Source: Cervus elaphus
Taxonomy: Eukaryota; Chordata; Mammalia; Artiodactyla; Cervidae
DNA: 64,000 nt
NCBI RefSeq assembly: GCF_910594005.1
Contig: NC_057815.1
Coordinates: forward strand, 68,400,052-68,464,051
Direction: 5' to 3'
A program made the translations under genes and the position numbers. The notes under the pieces are model-generated. The model was not told where the DNA came from. It worked only from the letters and a program-made list of their open reading frames with translations, and did not search any database. This document shows positions 55,246 through 64,000 of the stretch, one piece after another (the stretch's first letter is position 1; each line of letters starts with the position of its first letter).

Positions 55246-56965
55246 AATGTTCCTGGAACAGTCTCCCTTACCCACCTCTGGACTGGGGACTACAGAGCCA
55301 ATGAGCCCAGCAGTAACTGCATCACCCACCCACCTCCCACAAAGACCCCTAACAATAAAAAATAAAAACAAAACAAAAACACGTCTTTCTATTAGGGCTA
55401 GTATTTGTCTTTCTTTAAAAACCCTTAGTGGGCACGGGGAAATGAAATGAAAGGTTCTTAGTCAGACGCATCTTGGCATTTCCAAATGCTGGCTGTGTGC
55501 CTGGCACCCAGGAAACGTCTGAGAGGAGTGTTTGGTGGATGAAAGAATCAAAATATCTCCACCATTCACTTCCTCCTGTTGCCTGAGACTCCACCATTAT
55601 TACCAATTCTTTCCTGGGGCTAAACGGTCCTCCCGCAGATCCTCTCTCAAAAGGCAAGCTGCCCAGTGCAGAAACAAGCTCTAGCTGAAGCCTTCTGTGC
55701 CAAATTGGAAAGTGAGGGTATACAGATCAGCTCTCCTCTGTGTCTTCTCCAGGCTATCAGCCCCCAGACCCTGCTCTGCGACAAAGCAGCCACATGTTCA
55801 GGCAAGCTTGGGAAAGGCTGGTGGCACCCGTGCCACAGGTTGGGGATCCCTCGTGCATATCAACACAGCAAAGGCCCTGAGAAGTCCTGTTCTGAGCTAT
55901 GTGACCTTACATTTCCCAAATCTATGCGTCCTGGGACCCAGAGCCATCCCAGAGAATTAGCTCCGCAGAGCACAGTCCAGGTAGTGTGGACCAGATAGTG
56001 GGCCCAGGCCCACTGCAGGACTTGTAGGTATGTTAAAGGCAAGCCCACACTCCCTGCTGGCCGATCCAGAGGCAGACGATCCTGCTTTGTGACAGAAGCA
56101 GTAAATGAACGGGGCATCACAGGGCTTGCAAACGGAGCACAGGAGAGGGAAGAGGTAACAGGCCAGCCTGGAGACCTGAATTCCCACTGCAATTCTGTGC
56201 TCACTGCTGACCCCTGGGCAAGGGATCTCCTCCAGCTGAGCTGTTTCCACTCTCTGCAAAACAGAGAGAATGCTCTTCTGAGGGCTGCTGTGAAAATGCA
56301 GTGTGGTGCTGCAGGCAGAGGTGGATTATAAACCGTAAAGCCCTGTACCGGCATGTGCTGTGTACATCATGATACACCTGCGTGTGCTCCTGGGAGGGTG
56401 TGGTCATGTCTTGATTGATCACAAGCCACTGCAGAGGTCCTCAGTCAGGATGGATAGATGACAGATGCAAGACCCAGGGACAAAAATTGCTGGTTGAAGA
56501 GCTATGAATGAATGCATCAATGAAGCAATTCTAATAAGCTCAACTGTCCCATTTCTCAGTCCCCAACTGGTAGAAGCAGCAAATTAGGAAATACACACAG
56601 GGGCAAGAGGAGAGGAAAAAGAGGTGCTGGACCATTGGAGGCAGGTCTGTGGGCAGCAAATGAAGGGTCAGGGAGAGAAGAGTCAGGAACCCACAAAGGC
56701 GTTGTTGAACAAGTGAGCAGTCCCGGGTCAGGGCTGCAGGAAACCTGTGGGGGCTCAGCTGGTCTCGGCTCTCCAAGCAAAGCAGTCAGTGTTCACAGTG
56801 TTCACCATCCCAGGAAGTTAACCACGTGGACCTCGTGCAGGGAAAGGAAGCCATCACTCCTTTTCAAAAAGGTTTCCAACCCAAACTATTAGACGGCTGT
56901 TTTTAAAAGGAACAGGGAGCAGGAGGAAGCCTCAGGGACACAAGCCTTAGCGGCCTGAAAAAATA

Positions 56966-57166
56966 GGCTCGGATGGTAAAGAATCTGCCTGCAATGCAGA
57001 AGACCTGGGTTTGATCCCTGGGTCGGGAGGATCCCCTGGAGAAGGGAATAGCAACCCATTCCAGTATCTTTGCCTGGAAAATTTCATGGACAGAGGAGCT
57101 TGGCAGGCTACAGTCCATGGGATTGCAGAGAGTCAGACACTACTGAGTAACTAACACTTTACATTT
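56966..57166 (+). mobile_element. Bov-tA SINE
   Basis: ggctcggatggtaaagaatc, agacctgggtttgatccctg and caggctacagtccatgggat, ending in taactaacactttac. Confidence 0.92.
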
Positions 57167-57210
57167 TTATACCAACTCATCAATATATTCATGCACAGAA
57201 CAAACATTTT

Positions 57211-57319
57211 TTCCTTTTTTTCTTTGACTGCATGGGGATCTTAGCTCCCTGGGGGTGGAACCCATCCCCTCAGCAGTGGAAGCACGGAGCTTTAACCACT
57301 GGGCTGCCAGGGAAGTCCC
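57211..57319 (-). mobile_element. CHR-2-type SINE, reverse, with target-site duplication
   Basis: T-rich tail, then reverse body to gctgccagggaagtccc. The 12-bp duplication aacaaacatttt lies at 57199-57210 and 57320-57331. Confidence 0.94.
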
Positions 57320-57604
57320 AACAAACATTTTGAAAGTGCCCATTGTGTGCCAGGTAAGTGCTGCTAGGCACTGGGGGGAAGGGATACCAGGCCTCATCGG
57401 ACAGTGTCACACATTGAAGACCTTCATAGATTAATGAAGTGTTGGGTCACTTGAGGATAGTGAAGAAGGTGTTGGAGAAAAAAGCCACAGACAGGAATTC
57501 TGGAGGACCAAGCTAAATCACCATGTGACCTCAGGCAAGTGACCTTCCTTCTTTGAGGCTCCACATTACCATCCAAAAAGTGGGGCGGCTAAAAAAAAAT
57601 CACT

Positions 57605-57815
57605 TAAAATACTACTCTGCACCAGGCACTGGACCAATGGTTACAGACCTTATCTAATGGGCACAGCCAGCAAGACAGCTGCTGCTATTTGTGGTGGGGA
57701 ATGATTGTCCCTTTTACAGACGAGCAAACTGAGGCTCAACTGGTTACTCACATGCCTGAGGACAGAGAGTTGGTGGGAGCCAGGATTAAAATCCAGGTTT
57801 GCCTGACTCCAGAGC
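57605..57815 (-). mobile_element. MIR SINE, reverse
   Basis: ctgcaccaggcactggacca, cttttacagacgagcaaact, gaggctcaactggttactca and gccaggattaaaatccaggt, the reverse MIR nearly end to end. Confidence 0.75.
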
Positions 57816-59221
57816 TCTCCCTCTCTGGCCCTCCCAAGCAAGTCCCATGCTGCTTCTCATAGATGGCAGCTAAGGTTTGGTGACATCATGAATAGCAAAC
57901 TGCTTTATAAATGGTAAACTATCCTGTGCCCAAAGCCAAAGAGAAATCAGTCTTGATCCTCCAGGAAAACAAACACTGAAGTTCACAGGAGCATTGAAGA
58001 CTAGCTGCAGCACAGAACTCCTGGGTTCCTGATCCCTCTACCTCCTTGACCAACTTCTTCCCAGAGAAAGGGCAGTCCCAGAAGCCCCGGGCAACCTCCC
58101 ACAGCCCATGCAGCGCCCTCCCAAGCTGGAAATGGCCTCACACACGACAACTCCTATGGTCCTCCTCTGCTGAGGACCTAGATGTCCTGGCCTGGTGTGA
58201 GTGGGGGTAGGGGCTGGGCAGAAGCAAGAGCCCCGGGGCTCCTTGGCCCCACTGACAAGCCAGTCACCTCATCTCTCTGAACCTTGAGTTTCCCCACCCA
58301 CAAAAGAGGGATTAAAGCAGAAAGACCTCACGTGGGAAAGGATCTGCTTCGAGGAGGGCCTCGACAAATATAACTGACCTTTTGTGGGATGAGTTTAACT
58401 GGGTGGGTAGGAGGAAATCCAGGCTTTCAAAATCCCTGTTTGAGGAGGCAGGTGCTGCCCCACCCAGCAGGCATCCCCCCATCCCCATTCCCTGTCTAAC
58501 CTTAAATGCGTCCCTCCTGCTCTTGGAAGCCCCGACCTGAGAGGTGAGCTCAGATCCTACCACCACTGCCATTAGCAGGACCCCAATTTGCTGACTTCCC
58601 AGGGTGGTGGGAGCCCAGGTAAGTGAGAAAGAGAAAAGGGGGCTTCAGCTGAAATGTACTCATCTTTACTGGAGACATCTGGGCCCCTGGGCACAGACAT
58701 CCTCACAGAACTACTGCAACCCAGAGGGGCTGCTAACTGGCTTCAGGCCACACAGCAAGTCAGGAGGAGTTAAGTGGATACTGGGACCCAGGTCTTTGAG
58801 ACCTAGCCCAGAGAGCTCTCCACTACCCCTGGGTCCCCGTTTTGGAGCATGGATAAAACCCAGAAAGGAAGAACAGTGAAAACAGTCAAGATGAGACACC
58901 TACCCCCAAATCATGCTGGTCAGAAGGCGCTGGCCATTGACAACTGGGCTCCCAAGACAGAGGTTGAAAACGAGCACCCAGTTGCTCTGCTGTTCCCTGT
59001 CTTACTCACTGCAGGTACTGACAGGCACATTTCTGTCCAGAATGAGCCTAGCCTGCTTCTGCAGAGTCTTCAACAAGAGGAAGGAGATTCCAATTGCAGC
59101 ATAATGGACTTAAGTTAGACACAAGAAAGAACTTCCTGCGGCAGCATTAGAAACGGACAGTGCAGGTAGAAAGGAAACAGGATGAAAGTGGTTGTGGAGT
59201 CTCTTCTAAAATACAAGATAC

Positions 59222-59436
59222 TTGGACTTCCCTGGTGGTCCAGTGGTTAGAGTCTGCCTTACAATGCAGGGGACGCAGGTTGGATGCCCAGTCAGGGAAC
59301 TAAGATCCACAAGACCTGGAGCAACTAACCCCAAGTGCCACATCTAGAGAGAGTCCGTGAGTCGCAATGAAAGATCCGCATGATGCAAGGAAGATCCTGA
59401 GCAGCCAAATAAATACGTATTTTTAAAAAATACAAA
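59222..59436 (+). mobile_element. CHR-2-type SINE, long form
   Basis: From ggacttccctggtggtccag with an extended 3' part (ccacatctagagagagtccg) and A-rich tail. aaaatacaa-like text on both sides suggests a target duplication. Confidence 0.9.
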
Positions 59437-59454
59437 ATGCTATCTCATCCATCA

Positions 59455-59680
59455 GGGCTTCCCAGGTGGCGATATGGTAAAGAACCCGCCCACCCATACA
59501 GGACATGAGGGACATGGATTCAATCCCTGGGTCGGGAAGATCCCCTGGAGGAGGGCATAGCAACCCACTCTAGTATTCTTGCCTGGAGAAGCCCATGGAC
59601 AGAAGGGCCTGGCAGGATACAGTCCAGGGGATCACAAAGATTTGGACAGGACTGAAGTGACTTAACATGCATGCATGCAT
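59455..59680 (+). mobile_element. Bov-tA SINE
   Basis: ggcttcccaggtggcgatat, atccctgggtcgggaagatc, ccatggacagaagggcctgg, then an atgc repeat tail (catgcatgcatgcatc). Directly follows a CHR-2 copy. Confidence 0.92.
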
Positions 59681-59734
59681 CTTATCCATGAATTCATTTT
59701 AGCTTCAAAAGAGACCTGGAAGGTAAGTGTGGCT

Positions 59735-59870
59735 ACCCTTTTATTCTGTTTACCCTTATTTTCTAGGTGGGGAACTGAGGCTCAGAAAGTATAAGTAACT
59801 TACCCAACGTCTTCAAAGCTCTAAAGAGGCAGAGCTGGGCTGCAAAGCCAGGACTGACTCGGCAGCGGGT
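59735..59870 (-). mobile_element. MIR SINE, reverse
   Basis: ggggaactgaggctcagaaa, agtataagtaacttacccaa and aggcagagctgggctgcaaa in reverse-MIR order. Confidence 0.65.
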
Positions 59871-60344
59871 TGAGGTCAAGGCACAACCACACCCACCCCT
59901 GGCATCTCGCTGCTCCTCCTCAGTCTCAGGCTCTGTCGGAGATTTCCATCCAGGAGAAGAGGGAGTGCTCAGTGGCCAGCTATTCAGGAGAGGGCTCTGC
60001 ATTCTAGGACTGCCCTGCTGTCCCCATGACGCCACGCCCCAAGGGCCTCCAGACACTTTCCACACAATATGGCCTGATATATCTTCTGTCTGACTATGCA
60101 CCTAAGCTCATCTGAGGCCAGCCTGTCCATAGCCTTTGCCCAACTCCTGAGATAAGACTGTCCCTGGTAAGACCACCCTGGAATCTACCTGTAGCCTGAT
60201 CTAGGGGAAAGAGGCATGGGCCAGGGGGAGCCCCGAGGTCCCTGCCTCCTCTGCAGCAACAAGTGAAGGGGAGGCCTGGCTCCTCCAGTTGCGCTCAGCA
60301 ATCTCCGAGTCACTGCCAGGCCCTGGGAAGGCTTAGCCCTGTTC

Positions 60345-60470
60345 CCCTGCTGGGGAAACAGAGGGTCAGAGAAGCCAGGCCACTTGCCCACAGTCAAAGA
60401 ATAAGAAATAATTCAATAAGAAGCTGAGCCAGGATTCAAAGCCACGTCTGTCTGATTCCAGACGCCATGT
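60345..60470 (-). mobile_element. MIR SINE fragment, reverse
   Basis: ggaaacagagggtcagagaa, gccacttgcccacagtcaaa and gagccaggattcaaagccac in reverse-MIR order. Confidence 0.55.
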
Positions 60471-60499
60471 GTGTCGCCAGAGCATCATTCCACCCTGGA

Positions 60500-60860
60500 G
60501 CATCATTCTACCCCGAAGCGTCTGCCTCGTGCTCTGCTTGCTGCAGCCCCTAGGGCCATGCCTCCATGCCTTACGCTTCTTCTTCCTAGAACACCCTTCC
60601 CACCCAATTCAGACCAGTAGAGTTCCTAGCCTGTCTTTTAAGATTCATTTCAAATGCCTCCTTCTCCATGAAGCCCCCAGTTTCTCTCATTCTCTTCCGA
60701 GCTCCTGTGTTTTTGCTTGTATCCTGCTCAGAGCTGCCTGACCTGCCCCATGAGGAAGAGACTTGACCCATACCCTAACCGTTCCCTGCCACCCCCGCCT
60801 TGGGGCTTCTCCAGGGCGGCGACACCCAAGTCTTCTTCCTCCCAGCTCTTCATGCAGACT
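60500..60860 (+). mobile_element. L2 LINE fragment
   Basis: cttcctagaacacccttccc, ttttaagattcatttcaaat and gcctccttctccatgaagcc are typical L2 3' text. Confidence 0.65.
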
Positions 60861-61309
60861 TGGTGGTAGAACTTGGGGACATCTCAAACAACTACTTTTT
60901 TTTTTTCCTGACAAATAAGCCATTTATTCCCAAGCAGAAAAAAACAAATATCCATTTTGATTTTCAAAACACCCTGAACATCCTCTTAGAGCATTTATCA
61001 CATTAAAATCAGTTATTTGATTACAGTCATCCCTTGGTATCTGCGGGGGACTGGCAACTGCTCTCGGACACTGAGCCTTAATAGATTGAGAGGCCACTTC
61101 TCACAGAACGTGATTTGCGGGGGAGGACGTGGGGAGGGGGGAGGTATCTGACAGGTAAGTGTCCACAACGGGGTCAGGCTGTGGGGAACGGTCACAGCCC
61201 TTGTCACCGGGGCAGAGTCTAGACTGAGGGCGGTGACGGTCCCCATCCTCTAATTAAAGGTACGGCCACATCATGAGTTCTGGGCTCCCACTGTCTTATT
61301 TGTGATAAT

Positions 61310-61565
61310 GGTAAAGACCGTCATTTACTGGGCACTTCCTGCTTACGAGGCACCGTCCCAAGCACTTTCCATTCATTCACTCATCAATCCTCACAACAAC
61401 CCTCTGAGGTACTCTCTGCTATTCCCAGTTCAAAGACGAGGAAACCCAGGCACAGGGAGATGAAGGGACGCAGTGGTTAGTCCCCCAGCCATATTAACGC
61501 CGATCAGGATTTCAGGAGAAAGTCCGGTTTTACAGCCTGTGTTCTAACCACTATTCCATGCTTCC
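61310..61565 (-). mobile_element. MIR SINE, reverse
   Basis: tcaatcctcacaacaaccct, ctgaggtactctctgctatt, gaggaaacccaggcacaggg and tgtgttctaaccactattcc, nearly full-length reverse MIR. Confidence 0.8.
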
Positions 61566-62499
61566 TGACCAGAAGGGACAGAGACACAGGCTGGAAACTC
61601 ACAGCCAGATCCTCTGAGGCCCAGTGGCTGTGGAGCTGGGCCAAGTGGTGGGCATGGCGGCCAGGGGCCTGAGCACCAGTCTCAAATGGGTGCTCAGGTG
61701 AGGCAGAAATAGAAAGATGGGTGCCCCTAGCACTCCTCTCGGAGAGGATTGTGAAAGATGGGATGCTCTGGGGTGGGCGCTGAGATCCCCTTTGTAAGGG
61801 ATAAGCTCAGGTACCAAAGATGAGCCTTCAACTGCATCCCTTGGAGGGTGAGTCCAGAGCACCTCACAGGTTTTGCCTGAAAGCCTTGCGTTTGTTGTTT
61901 GCCTCTCTGGACCCAGCCCACTTTGCGTCGGGGCCCCTGGAGGCTGAGGTGTTGAGTTATGTGCCGTTGGTTTCTGGGAGGTTCACCCAGTGGGAAACCC
62001 CAATGGGAGACTGGAGGAAGGAAAGGAGTGGAAGTTTTTTTCCACCACTGGGGCTCCTGGGTTACCTGGTCCCTCTCCTGCAGGCCAGAGCCTCTGTCCT
62101 TATAGCTGACCGCTGCCTCCTGGGGCACCTGCAGCCCTGGGCAGGAATCGGCCCCCTGCAGCTGTGCTCCTTTTGCTGGTTCGCCACAACCTGCTGTCTG
62201 AGCGGCTCACTCTGGGCTCACACACCCTCCCTTGCTGGGCCAGAGCAGAGGAGACCAGGTACTGTTGCCAGTGACCCCTTTTGGCAGTCTTTCTTTCCCC
62301 CTCAGAGTCCACTCTAAATGTGCATGGAACAAATGATAACATGATAGGGGTTTGCAGGGGGGCACGTTACTAAGTGTGCAGACCTCTGCTCTCTCAGCCT
62401 GGGCCAGCACTCAGAGGAGGTTGGGAGCAGGGAGCAGGGAGCAGGACTAGGCCATGAAGGCAGGAGGCAGAGTTCAGTGAGGACAGCCATGGCCAGTGT

Positions 62500-62720
62500 G
62501 AGGACTCATGACACGGCAGGCACTGTGTACTATACACCAAGCACTTCATTCACTTCTCAGAACCTCCCCAAGGAGGGTGCACTTCCTATTTGCGCATTTT
62601 ACAGAAGAGAATACCAGTGCTCAAAAAAGCAAAGCTGAAATGACTCTCCCAGGGTTGTATTTCCAGTAAGTGACAAAGCCAAGGCTCAAATTCGACTTTC
62701 TCTGCTTCTGAAACCCATCC
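62500..62720 (-). mobile_element. MIR SINE, reverse
   Basis: caggcactgtgtactataca, ccaagcacttcattcacttc, ttttacagaagagaatacca and agtaagtgacaaagccaagg. Confidence 0.65.
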
Positions 62721-62849
62721 CAGTAACTACCCTGAAATAATTTTTTTGGATTGGCTTTCAACAGAGGCAGCTGACTTAAATGGGGTCAATTATTGGTGAG
62801 GGCCACACAGAGGCCTCCAATGTCTCCCCGGTACCCTCCCCGAGATGAA

Positions 62850-62870
62850 GAAAAAAAAAAAAAAAGAAAA
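62850..62870. repeat. Poly-A tract
   Basis: A run of at least 16 A with a single G, no SINE body upstream recognised. Confidence 0.7.
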
Positions 62871-63289
62871 CCTCTGGCATTCTTTAGTTCTCCCAGGTGG
62901 GATGCGGGCCCCAAGCAGGCGGTGCAACTGGGTGTCCGGGTTGGAAAAACAAGCAGATTCAGACAAGGCTTCATTGTTAAGGAGAGCTTGACTCTTGGGC
63001 CATTAAAACAAAACCAAGCAAGACAAAATGCTTGCTGCCTTGTCTTATCTCTTAGAGAGAAGGGGGATGGGAAGGGCCCCAAGACTGGGTGCTGATCCCT
63101 CCCCACGCCAGCCTCCTTCTCAGAGACCCAGCTTCAGGTGGCTGGGTCAGTAGAAAGAGCAATGCAGTGGGAGTCCAGGGTCTGAGTCCAGCAGGCTCTG
63201 CCACTGTGACCCTCCACTGCACACTGCTGGCACGTCCAGTGCTGCACTGGTGCTTTCTGCACATGGCCTCATTTGGTCTCTACGGCCCT

Positions 63290-63400
63290 TTCAGAGAGAG
63301 ATGTTATTTCTGTTTTCAGATGAGGACACTGAGGCTCAGAGAAGACACTCAAGCAGGGATCAGAAGGGTGTTGGAATCTAGGTTTATCAGATTGCAAAGT
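63290..63400 (-). mobile_element. MIR SINE fragment, reverse
   Basis: ttttcagatgaggacactga and ggctcagagaagacactcaa. Confidence 0.6.
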
Positions 63401-63518
63401 CTTTCCAGTCCGTGTTTCTCCAGGGAGGGCAATACCCTGGAAGCAATGAGCTCCTTGTCTGGGGTATGTACGGATATCATCTGGGGATGCGGTAGGAGGC
63501 GTGCCGCAGAGGGCGGCC

Positions 63519-63676
63519 AGGTGGTTCTCAATCTTGGTTGAGCTTTGACATCACCTGGGGAGCTTTAAAAGCTATTGATGTGTAGGTCTTGCCCCAGATT
63601 GTGGAGTGGGGACCAGGCAGGACTTCTAAAAGTTTCTGCAGTGATTCTAATGTGTTGCAGCAAATTTGAGAGCCAT
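63519..63676 (+). mobile_element. hAT-type DNA transposon (MER20/MER5-like)
   Basis: Begins ggtggttctcaatcttggtt and ends caaatttgagagccatgg, partly inverted-repeat ends, with acatcacctggggagcttta and gtgattctaatgtgttgcag inside. Confidence 0.7.
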
Positions 63677-64000
63677 GGGCCCAGATGCTCACTATAACCT
63701 CTTCCACCCCACACTTTATAAAGGAAACAAAGGCTTTGTTATTCTGACCTCATTTCACAAGAGAGGCAAAAACTAGGCAAAACATAAGGGCCAAGGTTGT
63801 GTCCTCAGGGTCCACCATCAGCTGTGAGTGCAGGCAGTGTGAGGGGACCCTGACTTTAGGGTGCCTCTGGGGTGAACTTTTTAAAAGATACTTGAGGGGT
63901 CCTGGCTCCTTTGTCGATGGAAGGAAAGTTTCTCTTTGAGCCTCCTGGGTGGGACGGTGAGGCAAATTCTTCATGGCCTTTTTTTCTTTTACATAGAGTT

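Larger units (their letters stand above)
25593..64000 (-). other. Presumed first intron (5' noncoding region) of GDPD5
   Basis: Upstream of the initiator-exon acceptor at 25592 there is 38.4 kb with no recognisable coding exon on either strand. In human, GDPD5 is followed upstream by SERPINH1 after a long noncoding 5' part; nothing of SERPINH1 is seen here. The stretch is dominated by SINEs, L1, MIR and L2 remnants and has no clear CpG island, so I infer it is intronic. A noncoding first exon could hide in it and cannot be recognised from sequence alone. Confidence 0.65.

Overview
This is nuclear DNA of a pecoran ruminant, most likely a bovid (cattle, sheep, goat or relative). The evidence is a dense set of ruminant-lineage interspersed repeats on both strands: Bov-tA and Bov-A2 SINEs, CHR-2-type tRNA-derived SINEs and a BovB (RTE) LINE end. 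Older mammalian repeats (L1, MIR, L2, MLT1, MER5-like hAT, mariner) lie among them. Only one protein-coding gene can be supported.

That gene is GDPD5 (GDE2, glycerophosphodiester phosphodiesterase domain containing 5), on the minus strand, and only its 5' part is present. Seven coding exons join in frame at canonical GT/AG borders to give 714 nt, which is residues 1-238: the cytosolic N-terminus, five transmembrane segments and the start of the extracellular GDPD catalytic domain, ending just after the catalytic HRGAP motif (His233). The rest of the catalytic domain, the sixth membrane segment and the C-terminal tail lie beyond position 1. The exons, in transcript order, are 25532-25416, 11487-11384, 8619-8526, 7714-7655, 2122-2024, 1718-1625 and 1248-1103. 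The initiator exon also holds 60 nt of 5'UTR with its own splice acceptor, so at least one further 5'UTR exon lies upstream.

Region by region: 1-25.6 kb holds the coding exons and their introns. 25.6-64 kb shows no coding exon and no obvious CpG-island promoter; I read it as the long first intron of GDPD5, packed with repeats. Several SINEs have target-site duplications I could read directly. A solo class-I-like ERV LTR (22354-22857) with TG...CA ends and a 4-bp duplication sits in the intron before coding exon 2.

The most interesting unexplained structures are two local inverted duplications. In the first (about 213-bp arms, 10697-10909 and 11571-11782, about 90% alike) the arms sit in the introns on either side of the 104-nt second coding exon, so the pre-mRNA could fold that exon into a loop. 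The second (about 180-bp arms, 41584-41764 and 42315-42494) is nearly perfect and lies in the long first intron. Neither pair resembles a repeat family I recognise. Other points: a minimal upstream ORF in the 5'UTR, a splice-donor-like sequence overlapping the start codon, and three GC boxes just inside the intron after the initiator exon.
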